Source of the DNA: Clostridium sp.
GTDB taxonomy: Bacteria; Bacillota; Clostridia; Lachnospirales; Lachnospiraceae
Assembly: GCA_023664385.1 (NCBI GenBank)
Contig: JAMPFU010000006.1
Span: 45,555 to 109,554 of the forward strand
Reading direction: 5' to 3'
Length of the DNA stretch: 64,000 nt
Shown piece after piece: positions 34,801 to 42,519 of the stretch (the first letter of the stretch is position 1; each line of letters opens with the position of its first letter). The notes under the pieces were generated by a model, which was not told where the DNA came from, did no database searches, and worked only from the letters and a program-made list of their open reading frames with translations. Made by a program: the position numbers and the translations under genes.

Positions 34801-35160
34801 TTTGGCAAGCCGCCTCGCCTCATCCACAAATTTTACGATGCCGTCTGCAAACTGCTCCTCACGCTCTCCCGAGAAAATCGTCACGTCAGAGGCTCCCGTT
34901 GCTCTCGTTGCAAATTCACCAGGCAAATATTCCTTTATGGCTACCCTCTGATTTAAAACAGAGTCATAGCCTAAATATGTAACACCAAATCCACCGTAGC
35001 CTATAACTTTTCCGACAATATATTTATCTTTTATTGTTGTCCCGGGAACAAGGTGATATGCCTCCTTTGGCGGCGTGCTCTCCTCATATCCGCAGTACGG
35101 GCATACATTATATTTTTCATTGTAGGCTTCCATACAGCCCAAACATAATTTTTCCGACAT
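31900..35160 (-). CDS. Receptor Ser/Thr kinase: zinc ribbon, kinase, TM, PASTA repeats, Big_2, Cys/Trp-rich C terminus
   Basis: About 1086 aa. It has a zinc ribbon at residues ~5-25 (CLGC...CPYC) and a kinase at ~45-320 with GYGGFGVTY, VAIKEY, LHRDISPDN and LLDFGAAR, so it is catalytically complete. A membrane segment lies at ~350-372. Outside are four PASTA-like modules (~390-680), a Thr/Glu/Pro linker, a Big_2 domain (~730-805), a fifth PASTA module (~810-875) and an unusual C-terminal region of ~200 residues. That region is rich in Trp, Tyr and Cys, with CNGCGW...CANCG pairs. PASTA kinases such as PrkC sense muropeptides or lipid II. The last domain is not one I recognise. The ATG at 35160 has AAAGGAG. 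Confidence 0.92.
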   Translation of the reverse strand: MSEKLCLGCMEAYNEKYNVCPYCGYEESTPPKEAYHLVPGTTIKDKYIVGKVIGYGGFGVTYLGYDSVLNQRVAIKEYLPGEFATRATGASDVTIFSGEREEQFADGIVKFVDEARRLAKFRNTSGIVRIFDSFTANHTAYIVMEYLEGETLKDKLEREGKIPIDEALNLMMPIIKALGEVHKEGILHRDISPDNIFVTKYGEVKLLDFGAARYATTTHSKSLSVIVKPGYAPQEQYRSRGDQGTWTDVYACAATLYKMITGVTPEDSMERGNKDTLVPPSKLGVKIPKNKENAIMNALNLRIEDRTQTAEAFEADLSTENDVKRNKIRFKKMDVGKWPLWLKISSGVASTAIAAFIVLLLTGVIQFADLFHSDSGELEKGYVYAPEVRNMELEKAETIISERNLITQIVDKKNDDEIPKDFILSQNIPTGEVIQERTVIEITVSAGKEIEYLTDIMGLSQEEAVELLKALGFDIEVIEEASDEIAPGYITRQTDEEGNILENGAGLEKGSKIFIYVSTGNDKFDENKNTAVPNVVGKSYNDAARSMTNAKLYIYKAGSDYSNTVPEGHVISQNTKAGTEVSEGTKIGVIISLGKQSERKTRVPDVTYKSKQEAERLLSDAGLAVTVQYEDSNTVAKDGVIRQSEAAGTEVVYGTTIIIYVSKGNPEVKPSEPISSESTTQEPTTTEKPTTAEEPINPEPQKPDKKDVLVKSISLNETSVTLAINNPFNLYATVLPSDATNQGVSWSSSNSSVATVNADGVVTAVSPGTVTITVKALDGSGVKASCNVTVTDPDAGKVKMPNIVGKTEAQAKTALQDAGLVGNITYKSSAGSSSGTVLEQGISANKRVDKGTSVSIVVCNNEQKTEYLYSTRTKTGTEITTQESDFTTAPSLSGWSYTGYYEIIETWGNWSGWSDTVYTSSSTRKVETQQVQTVAAKTVYKYLAYYCNGCGWRQPCNHSNNGYGGGCANCGRKGTLEYLTKESETQLAVRSNGAGWGCGTAGCINGTFTSYQDSNGWAWYFCGTGTKPAQYKTQYRYKDAKITYRYQYDRATYSAWTQQAWSTSQMTEGETVRLDNTRQVYVYPEY

Positions 35161-35193
35161 AGCGTTACTCCTTTCAAAAAACATCCAATCCCA

Positions 35194-37317
35194 TTACTCG
35201 CTTTTATCCATCAACTCTAACGCATATTTCCTTATATCCATCTGCTCCTCAGGATAAAATACAAGCTTATTTATATAATCATTGACAAGCTCATATTGTC
35301 GGTTTGTATTTACAAATGTTTCATATGCCGATTTATTTATTGGTATTGCCGCCCCATTTTCCACATGAAGCTTCTGCTGTGGACCTGCCTCCAGCATATA
35401 TTTAAACCAAACCTTTGCCGCACGTATTTCCTTCTCATCTGCACTACCGTCAATGCAGTATGTGTCTGTAAATATTCCGTATACTGCTTCCGTTCCAAAT
35501 GGACACATCTGATAATTTCCTGCAGCGTTTGCATTGAAATCTGACAACTCCATGGCAGATGAAACATAAAATATAATTTCCCCATTTGCAAAAAGCGTGA
35601 TTGCATTTTCCCCATCATCTGCTATTTTATTTGTCACCGCTTCATTTTCCATATCCGCAAGCATGTTTTCCCCTATTTCGTCTATTTCAATCCCACCGTC
35701 CATTCTGATACTACCACCAAGGCTGTTGACATATAAATCATAATAAATCGGATCACAATAGTATTTTCCTGCTTCAAGCTGTGTAAATGCAGTAAGCACA
35801 AATTCCTGCATATCGATATCATCGTTACGTCTGACAAACACAACAGGCACATTAAAGCCTAACGGTACTATTTTGGAATTTATAAGTTCCTTTTTGTAAT
35901 CCTTTAAAAAATAGTAATCACTCATGTTATTTAAACTTTTATATACATCCTCTACCGATGCAGCCTTAGAGATAATGTCAGCGTCCGCAAACTCCTGCTC
36001 ATATATAGTCGGCATAGTTCCCAATGCATCAGCCTCTTTAAGCCTGTCGGCATATTCCTCCTCAGGGATTGCTTCTGCCACAACAGTAACTGCCGGCTGG
36101 TCACGCATAAAGCTTTGGGACATTTCCTCTATCATATGCTCCTTTTCTTCCTTGTCCTCATCCTCCCCATAGCTTACCCATACAGTAATGGAAGCCACTT
36201 TTAGCTCAGGGTCCTTTGCATCATAAATCCTAAATGCCGTTAAACCACCAATAAGCAAAAGCACTGCTGCTATGGATATTCCCATTACTCTTTTTCTCTT
36301 TCTTTTTTTCAGTTCCTTTTCTATATCAAGCACCTTTTTTTCATTGCTGAGTGCTTTTTTTAGTTCATCAACACTGCGAAATCTAAGCTCACTGTTTAAT
36401 GCCATGCCCTTCATTATGGTTGTGCTTATGTATTCAGGTATGGCCGGATTAAGCTTACTTGGTGCGTCAAGGTTATCTTCCACCACTCTATTTACACTTT
36501 CGTCAGGTAATACTCCCGTGATGCATCTGTATAATGTAGCAGACAAGGCATATATGTCTGTCCAAGGTCCCTGCTTACTTTTAGACTGATACTGCTCTGG
36601 CGGTGCAAATCCCGGTTTTAAAATAATAGAGCGTGTAACCTCCTTTTCCTCATCAGAAAATCTTGCAGCGCCAAAATCAATCAGCTTTATTTTTCCACCC
36701 TGACAAAGAAATATATTATCCGGGCTTATATCCCTGTGTATGATTCCTTCTCTGTGTATTTGTCTTAAAGCATCTATGATTGACATTGTAATTTCCACTG
36801 CCATCTCATAATCAATGGTTCCGCCCTCCTGCTTTAAGAAGTCCTTTAAGGATATACCGTCGAGAAATTCCATAACTATGTAAGCCGTATTGTTTTCTTC
36901 AAAGAAATCATCAACGTGTACAATATTGGGATTGTCATGAAACTTTGCCATATTTCTTGCCTCATCAAGAAATCTTGACAGACCTGAAAAATATTCCTTT
37001 CTTCTTTGTCCACCATATAAAATAACGACCCTTTCCCCTGGGATTCTCTGTACTTGTCCTGTAGGATAGTATTCCTTAATTGCAACTACCGTGTTTAAAT
37101 TTTCATCCCATGCCTTATAGGTTATTCCAAAGCCTCCAAACCCCAAAACCGTTCCTATAATATACCTGTCCCTAAGCTTCATTCCCGGATATAAATGGTA
37201 TATTTCCTTCGGCTTCGTGCCTTCTGCAAAACCACAATATGGACAGACACCGTTTTCATTTTCCTGTCCGTTTGGTATATTAAATTCTTTCATACAATTC
37301 AGACATCTTCTGACCAT
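35194..37317 (-). CDS. Receptor Ser/Thr kinase fused to an extracellular solute-binding protein domain
   Basis: A 707-aa protein. It has a zinc ribbon at ~4-30 (CLNC...CPYC) and a kinase at ~42-310 with GFGGFGITY, VAIKEY, IHRDISPDN and LIDFGAAR, all catalytic residues present. A membrane segment lies at ~345-365. The extracytoplasmic domain of ~340 residues looks like an ABC-type extracellular solute-binding protein of the sugar/oligopeptide class (opening strand KVASITVWVSYG; later NGEIIFYVSSAM, AAKVWFKYMLEAGPQQKL and a GAAIPINKSAYE ending). A solute-binding protein used as the sensor of a Hanks-type kinase is rare. I infer nutrient or cell-wall-sugar sensing. The ATG at 37317 has GGGAGA. 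Confidence 0.9.
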   Translation of the reverse strand: MVRRCLNCMKEFNIPNGQENENGVCPYCGFAEGTKPKEIYHLYPGMKLRDRYIIGTVLGFGGFGITYKAWDENLNTVVAIKEYYPTGQVQRIPGERVVILYGGQRRKEYFSGLSRFLDEARNMAKFHDNPNIVHVDDFFEENNTAYIVMEFLDGISLKDFLKQEGGTIDYEMAVEITMSIIDALRQIHREGIIHRDISPDNIFLCQGGKIKLIDFGAARFSDEEKEVTRSIILKPGFAPPEQYQSKSKQGPWTDIYALSATLYRCITGVLPDESVNRVVEDNLDAPSKLNPAIPEYISTTIMKGMALNSELRFRSVDELKKALSNEKKVLDIEKELKKRKRKRVMGISIAAVLLLIGGLTAFRIYDAKDPELKVASITVWVSYGEDEDKEEKEHMIEEMSQSFMRDQPAVTVVAEAIPEEEYADRLKEADALGTMPTIYEQEFADADIISKAASVEDVYKSLNNMSDYYFLKDYKKELINSKIVPLGFNVPVVFVRRNDDIDMQEFVLTAFTQLEAGKYYCDPIYYDLYVNSLGGSIRMDGGIEIDEIGENMLADMENEAVTNKIADDGENAITLFANGEIIFYVSSAMELSDFNANAAGNYQMCPFGTEAVYGIFTDTYCIDGSADEKEIRAAKVWFKYMLEAGPQQKLHVENGAAIPINKSAYETFVNTNRQYELVNDYINKLVFYPEEQMDIRKYALELMDKSE

Positions 37318-37364
37318 GTCAAGTTCTCCCTTTGTACAAGCAAAAAATTTTTATCACTTAGAAT

Positions 37365-38369
37365 TTATCCCAACCTAAAAGTATCGCCCTTTTTACCGAG
37401 CTGTATGATTGTGCCTTTTTCAAGCTCTATAGGCACGTTTTCGTCCAATCTTTTCCCTCCAAGAATGTATGTCCCATTACTTGAAAAATCGGTAACAAGA
37501 TATTTCCCCGTTGCTGTGTTATACTCAACCTTACAATGTTTTCTACTGATTCTGTCAGAATTTATGACAAGCTGGCATGCCGACGGACTTCTGCCTATTA
37601 ATATTCCCTGTCCGATTTCAAGGCAGGCGCCTTCATATTCTCCACTTAATCCCATTATTTTCGCGACTATTCCCGATACTTCACTTCCCTTTATACACTC
37701 AAGTATTAGTCCAATAAGAGATGTTAAAAATGCAGCAATTGCAATTACAAAAAAAATCCAAAATCCAAGCTTTAATGTATTTTGAAGCAGGTCACGAACA
37801 AATCCTCCCGCTCTGTCAAGCAGCGTTGCCTCCACAAAATCTACTAAAAGGCTCTGCCACATTCCACCATCGTCTACCAGCTTGTTTTTTATCGCCTCTA
37901 TAAGCGCATCCCTAAACACATTCGGCAATATGAACATAATTGAAATAAGCGAAAATGCAGATAAAAGTGAAGATACCATAGATAAAATATATTTCAATTT
38001 TTTCTTTAACACACATATTAATATGATAGTGATAGCTGCAAATGTCCATGATGCAATAAGCGCTGTAATGGAAACCTTTTTCATTACAGCTATTTTTTTC
38101 AGATCCTTATCCGTTTCTATTTTTATAAGCTTACCCAACAGCCCAATTCCGTTTTTCTGCTTAATTAAATATATTTCTTTATCCTCATCGTCCGCAGAGG
38201 TAATTTCCAATATAAGCTCATGATCCTCATACAAGTCTCCAAAATTTTCCTCGAAGGCTTTATTGATATCCTTGTTTGTTACACTAAAATAAGGCATAAA
38301 CATTGTGCATATGCCAAGCAGCATCAAAACGGAAACTACTATTTCAAATACTATCGTTCTCTTATTCAT
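37365..38369 (-). CDS. Membrane protein with C-terminal FHA domain
   Basis: About 334 aa. The N-terminal part has about four membrane segments (near residues 10-28, 105-125, 130-155 and 210-235) with an outer loop after the first. The C-terminal cytoplasmic FHA domain (~250-334) has ILIGRSPSACQLVI, SRKHCKV and SSNGTYI. The ATG at 38369 has GGAGGGAG; the longer frame to 38405 lacks this. It follows a PP2C gene by 20 nt and precedes the solute-binding kinase gene, so it may anchor phosphoproteins near that kinase. Confidence 0.85.
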   Translation of the reverse strand: MNKRTIVFEIVVSVLMLLGICTMFMPYFSVTNKDINKAFEENFGDLYEDHELILEITSADDEDKEIYLIKQKNGIGLLGKLIKIETDKDLKKIAVMKKVSITALIASWTFAAITIILICVLKKKLKYILSMVSSLLSAFSLISIMFILPNVFRDALIEAIKNKLVDDGGMWQSLLVDFVEATLLDRAGGFVRDLLQNTLKLGFWIFFVIAIAAFLTSLIGLILECIKGSEVSGIVAKIMGLSGEYEGACLEIGQGILIGRSPSACQLVINSDRISRKHCKVEYNTATGKYLVTDFSSNGTYILGGKRLDENVPIELEKGTIIQLGKKGDTFRLG

Positions 38370-38389
38370 TTGTTCTCCCTCCACAAATT

Positions 38390-39118
38390 TTACTCGTTTG
38401 TCCATATGGCGATTGCCGAATTGTTATCCATATTTTTTCCTGCACCGTTTGCCTTTACCTCAGCAACCATAAAATCCATCCATTGCTCCACGCTTTCAGC
38501 CTTTTTAAGGTATGCCATCATTTTCTTTTCTTCAATAAGCTCCCAAAAGCCATCGGAGCAAAGCAAAAATGCCTGACATTTCCCCAATGGAACACGCTCG
38601 GAAATATCAAAGGAATGATTGTTATTCCACGGACTTCCCATTACTCTTAACAGTCTGTTTCTGTCCTCGTGTCCCCGTATGTCCTTTTCCTTTATTTCCC
38701 CTGTGCTTACAAGCATCTGCGGTACACTATGGTCCAAGGTTCTCGTCACAACCTTATTTTTATTAAACTGATAAAGGCGTGAATCACCGATATGTGCCCA
38801 GTATGCTTCGTTATCACAAATGATTAGGCTTACCATTGTTGTTTTCATATCTGCAAGCTCCACATTTTCCTGCTGATTATGCATTATGTTTGCCTGTGTT
38901 TTATTAAAGCATTTTTCTAAGAAGCTCTCGTCAAATTCCTCCACAAACATTTCAAGCGCTGTCTTTACGGCAATGGCTGACGCACATTCTCCCCTTCCAT
39001 GCCCACCTAAACCATCGGCAAGGGTAAAGCAGTACCTGCCCTTTTCCTCAAGCATACCTACACTGTCCTCATTTATTTCCCGTCCACCTATGTCGGTATA
39101 GATTTTGTATGTAACCAT
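38390..39118 (-). CDS. PP2C-family Ser/Thr protein phosphatase (second copy)
   Basis: A 242-aa protein with the complete PP2C set: ADGLGGHGRGE, IGDSRLY, CSDGFWE and MDNNSAIAI. It is soluble. The sequence differs strongly from the PP2C at 23122 (shorter, PrpC-like, with canonical GGHGRGE), so the two probably serve different kinases. This one starts the gene run leading to the two membrane kinases. The ATG at 39118 has GAGGAA at 7 nt. Confidence 0.9.
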   Translation of the reverse strand: MVTYKIYTDIGGREINEDSVGMLEEKGRYCFTLADGLGGHGRGECASAIAVKTALEMFVEEFDESFLEKCFNKTQANIMHNQQENVELADMKTTMVSLIICDNEAYWAHIGDSRLYQFNKNKVVTRTLDHSVPQMLVSTGEIKEKDIRGHEDRNRLLRVMGSPWNNNHSFDISERVPLGKCQAFLLCSDGFWELIEEKKMMAYLKKAESVEQWMDFMVAEVKANGAGKNMDNNSAIAIWTNE

Positions 39119-39181
39119 GTGGTGTTCCTCGTCTTTCTAATTTGTTTTTATTCATAACTTTAAATCCACTTAACATTTTTC

Positions 39182-40840
39182 CTACTTATAGTTCCATATA
39201 TCAGCTCTCAAATCTACTTCTTCTTTCCATTGTATTTCAGTTGCTTCATTAGCAGAAATTGTGTACCTATTCCACCACTCCACGCTATCTCTGATGACAC
39301 TACAACCTACTTCACTCATAACATTATTAAATTTCTGCCAATCAACAATTGACGCATCCGAAATATCAAAAAAGGAATTTGAATTTGTAACATCATATAC
39401 GATTGGTTCTCCATTTTCATTATCATAGGGTTCCAAATAGTATGCATCACCCAAAGTCAAATCCCCCAAATTGTAGGTATATATTTGAATAACAAGCTCT
39501 GTCGGATATCCTTGTCCCCAAAAACCAATAATTAAATTATTTTTATAAATGAAATATTTGACTACGGTATTTTCTGATGGAAAATCACAGGTAAGCTGTT
39601 TATCTGCATTAATATATGTACGGATAAAACAGTTGAACTGTATGTCTGCACTCTCTGCATTTATTAGCAATTCAGGTGTGTCATTGCTATCGAAATCCCA
39701 TAAAAAACCAGCAAAATAATCGTTTCGTACAGACTCTGTCAGCACAAAATCATTAAAATCTCTTCTCCATCCAACACTGTCATTTAAAGGTTGCCAATCT
39801 ACACCTTTTTGTCTTGCCTCAACTTTGCCGACAGAACCCGGATTTACTAATTTCTTTTCGCTTTCGTCAAAATCAACAGTAAAGCATACCATCAGATAAC
39901 TTTCCGGATCTTCGTAATTTGAAATAATAAGCTCATTCAAGCCATCATCATCTACATCACAATACCCATAAAAATTTCTTACTGTTTCATTATATAAAAA
40001 TTCCGACTCCGTCCCCTCGAATAAATAGCTATACGAATCTATATCCTTTAAATACATCTCAAATGCTTTTTCCCTCGTCAGAACATACCCCTGCATCACT
40101 GCAATATCTTCCTCTGAACAGACACCCTCTACCTGTTCTATAAGGGTTTCAATTTCCGAATATTTGCCTTCATTTGCAAGCTGCTCACACTGACCTATGT
40201 AATACGCACCCGCCTCATTTTCTATAGCTGTCTTTACTGTTTCAAGCCTTTCCCTATCCTCCTCGCAAAGACATTCATATATACTGCCTGCAAGCTTAAA
40301 AACCTCATCCGTTTCATCTGCTTTTTCCACAAGTTCAACATATTCCTGAGCCTTAGCATAATCCTTTTTCTTTATGCTGTTTTCAGCCTCCGAAATATAG
40401 TTTTGCCCATATACTATATTATCCATAACAAAAGATACTGTTATTGCCTCATTCAGCTTTTCAGACTCAACATCATATGAACCTACAATTATATTTTTAA
40501 ATGCAGGTAACGCTTCTCCCACATATTCTTCAAAACTTCCATTTACCTTACCTTCCACATATGCATCTATTTTTTTCTGCATTTCTGCCGTCATAATTTC
40601 AAGTGCCTCTGTTTTTTCCTCTAAGGAAAGCTTGGAATATTCGCTGTTTAATGTGCCGTCAGAATCACCGTCAAGGACAAGCTTAACTATGTTTGACACA
40701 TTATCATTTTTTGAATAGCTAGACTTTTGGTTAGACTTTTCCTGCAAAAAAACCATTGCCACACTATATATGCAAACTGCAAGCATTGAAACACCTGAAA
40801 ATACTATCATTATTATTTTAAATATCTTATATTGCTTCAA
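39182..40840 (-). CDS. Membrane-anchored DxDxDG-motif protein (552 aa), function unknown
   Basis: An N-terminal anchor (residues ~8-32) is followed by a helical region (~50-270), then a C-terminal domain with calcium-loop or FG-GAP/VCBS-type motifs (DVDDDGLNELI and DFDSNDTPELL). It is probably extracytoplasmic. The first residues (MKQYKIFKIIM) match those of the protein at 40981-41820 (MKLYKIFKIIM), so the anchors are paralogous. Start is TTG 40840 with GGAGG at 9 nt; an out-of-frame ATG lies between. The promoter (40901-40960) carries the 21-bp-phased repeats. No named family recognised. Confidence 0.72.
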   Translation of the reverse strand: MKQYKIFKIIMIVFSGVSMLAVCIYSVAMVFLQEKSNQKSSYSKNDNVSNIVKLVLDGDSDGTLNSEYSKLSLEEKTEALEIMTAEMQKKIDAYVEGKVNGSFEEYVGEALPAFKNIIVGSYDVESEKLNEAITVSFVMDNIVYGQNYISEAENSIKKKDYAKAQEYVELVEKADETDEVFKLAGSIYECLCEEDRERLETVKTAIENEAGAYYIGQCEQLANEGKYSEIETLIEQVEGVCSEEDIAVMQGYVLTREKAFEMYLKDIDSYSYLFEGTESEFLYNETVRNFYGYCDVDDDGLNELIISNYEDPESYLMVCFTVDFDESEKKLVNPGSVGKVEARQKGVDWQPLNDSVGWRRDFNDFVLTESVRNDYFAGFLWDFDSNDTPELLINAESADIQFNCFIRTYINADKQLTCDFPSENTVVKYFIYKNNLIIGFWGQGYPTELVIQIYTYNLGDLTLGDAYYLEPYDNENGEPIVYDVTNSNSFFDISDASIVDWQKFNNVMSEVGCSVIRDSVEWWNRYTISANEATEIQWKEEVDLRADIWNYK

Positions 40841-40900
40841 TATTCATTTCCTCCGCAGTTAGTCCTATGTAAATGCCTATTCACCATTTCACCGTCATTT

Positions 40901-40963
40901 ACTATACCATTTATTTCAGACTTATGCGGCAGCCTTGCATTTTTTACAGTTAATCTTGCAAAA
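40901..40963 (-). promoter_or_regulatory. Promoter with 21-bp-phased repeats upstream of 39182-40840
   Basis: On the coding strand TTGCAAG and ATGCAAG lie 21 bp apart (TGCA at 40957-40960 and 40936-40939). Exactly 29 bp separate the nearer repeat from TATAGT (40901-40906). Confidence 0.65.
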
Positions 40964-40980
40964 TATAATATCTGATACTA

Positions 40981-41820
40981 TTAATTGAATGAATCATACT
41001 GTTCAAACGGTTTAAGCGTACCGATATCCACCCCTTGATACTTCCTCATAATTTCATCTGCCGTTTCTTCATCTATTTGTGTATATAGGGTTTCGTCTTC
41101 AAAATCACTTGTTGTGTAAAAATAAGGATTATCAGGGTTCAAATCAAAGTTAAATGCAATGCACTCTATTAGATTTAGTTCCCCTGCGTTTGGTTCAAGC
41201 ATATAATATACATAATAGGTTCTTGCCGCCCCGCCTGAAGCCAATAAAGAAATTACGCCATTCTCACATATACCATATCTGATACGCTCTCCGCTTTGTG
41301 CAACAAGCATCACCTGATTATCCTGATATGTATAAACATCAAATATATACCCTTCATCTCCCACAATCAATTCTTCAATACCATCCAAATTTATGTCATA
41401 AAATGTATAGCCTACATCATTAAGCCCTGTTCCCTTATGATACATACACATATAATTAAGCCCGTTTTCCATCAATATATCCATGTCCCATGCTTCTGAC
41501 AGCGCTCTCTTATATAAATTCAAAATACTGCCATACCTTGTTTCAGGACTTAGCTGCTGTACTGTTTCCGTAGTCTGCTGTGCTTCTGTCGTTTGCTGGG
41601 TTTCCGTTAATTGTTCTGTCGTTTTTTCCTGTTCAGTGGTTTGTTCAGAAGGTTGTTCCGTAGTCTGTTCTGTGCTCTGTTCCTCAGTTTCTTTTTTATG
41701 CTTCTCGGTATTAGAATTATTCTTTGATGCAATTGCCACAAAACTATATACCAAAGTTCCCAAAATAAATGTAATTGCCATAACCACCATTATAATTTTA
41801 AATATTTTATACAGTTTCAA
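40981..41820 (-). CDS. Membrane-anchored DxDxDG-motif protein with TEQ-rich stalk (279 aa)
   Basis: An N-terminal anchor (residues ~8-32) is followed by a Thr/Glu/Gln-rich stalk (~38-90, TTEQPSEQTTEQ-type) and a domain with YDINLDGIEELIVGDE, a calcium-loop or FG-GAP-like motif. Probably exposed outside the membrane. Start TTG 41820 with GGAGG at 9 nt, the same unusual start as its paralog at 39182. The promoter (41941-42003) has the conserved 21-bp-phased repeats. A decayed fragment of a related gene lies at 44284-44349. The function is unknown. Confidence 0.72.
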   Translation of the reverse strand: MKLYKIFKIIMVVMAITFILGTLVYSFVAIASKNNSNTEKHKKETEEQSTEQTTEQPSEQTTEQEKTTEQLTETQQTTEAQQTTETVQQLSPETRYGSILNLYKRALSEAWDMDILMENGLNYMCMYHKGTGLNDVGYTFYDINLDGIEELIVGDEGYIFDVYTYQDNQVMLVAQSGERIRYGICENGVISLLASGGAARTYYVYYMLEPNAGELNLIECIAFNFDLNPDNPYFYTTSDFEDETLYTQIDEETADEIMRKYQGVDIGTLKPFEQYDSFN

Positions 41821-41898
41821 TTGCAGATACCTCCATAAACATTCCTATTAAACTATATAATAGTCACTACATACTCCTTGCCTCGCACGATGCCATGT

Positions 41899-41936
41899 CC
41901 TAAGGAATCCACCGCCCCTTGGCGATATCCCTTAGG
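41899..41936. repeat. 38-nt palindromic element CCTAAGG...CCTTAGG in the leader of 40981-41820
   Basis: CCTAAGG and CCTTAGG bracket an inner CGCC/GGCG stem. An element of identical length with the same tips lies at 63813-63850. It is in the 5' leader RNA of the gene at 40981, just after the -10 box. Confidence 0.55.
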
Positions 41937-41940
41937 GCAA

Positions 41941-42003
41941 ATTATATCATCGTTCGTGCTCCTGCAATTTGCTCCTGCATTTATTACACCTAATCCTGCA
42001 AAA
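41941..42003 (-). promoter_or_regulatory. Promoter with 21-bp-phased repeats upstream of 40981-41820
   Basis: On the coding strand TTGCAGG and ATGCAGG lie 21 bp apart (TGCA at 41997-42000 and 41976-41979). Exactly 29 bp separate the nearer repeat from TATAAT (41941-41946). The 28-bp block is highly similar to those upstream of 39182 and 43375. Confidence 0.68.
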
Positions 42004-42010
42004 CTGGCAC

Positions 42011-42038
42011 TTGTTCATTTTATCCGTTATGATACAAT
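42011..42038 (+). promoter_or_regulatory. Promoter of the small membrane protein / pseudokinase pair
   Basis: TTGTTC (42011-42016), 16-bp spacer, TACAAT (42033-42038), reading rightward. It is divergent from the promoter at 41941, so the phased repeats at 41976-42000 lie between both. Confidence 0.5.
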
Positions 42039-42099
42039 TTTCATTAATGTCGATTTAAAAAGCATAATATAAATCACAGCACCTGAAAGGAAAAATAAA

Positions 42100-42519
42100 A
42101 TGTCAGAATATCGCAGAAGCTATCCAAATATCCATAAAAATTATCAAAAACTTACAATTTTATTTAACATCGGCTTTAGTTTTTTTATTATTCTTTATGT
42201 TATGTATATGCTTGGTTGTGTGGCTAACTCTCATTTCGATTATGCTGACATTACGCTTATTGTCGTTTTGTCTTTATCCACACTGGCGCTTATTATATCT
42301 AAAGTCTCAAAAATACTTGCCCTGAAAAAAATTTTTTCAAGCTTCACTGCTTCGGAACTGACAAGAATAAATATGGTCATTCAAAACATTAATATAAAAA
42401 AAGACACCATTATAACAGCAGACGCCATAATAGGTTCAAATAGGTCTAATCTGATTATATTTCCGGTTAAAAACATTTTATGGGTATATCCGCTCCGCTT
42501 GAGACAGGCGTTTTATTAA
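42100..42519 (+). CDS. Small protein with two membrane segments
   Basis: A 139-aa protein with membrane segments near residues 22-42 and 52-70, then a cytoplasmic part with no motif that I recognise. The ATG at 42100 has GAAAGGAAA. Its 3' end overlaps the following pseudokinase frame by 40 nt, which suggests translational coupling and a joint function, perhaps membrane attachment of the pseudokinase. Confidence 0.65.
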   Translation: MSEYRRSYPNIHKNYQKLTILFNIGFSFFIILYVMYMLGCVANSHFDYADITLIVVLSLSTLALIISKVSKILALKKIFSSFTASELTRINMVIQNINIKKDTIITADAIIGSNRSNLIIFPVKNILWVYPLRLRQAFY

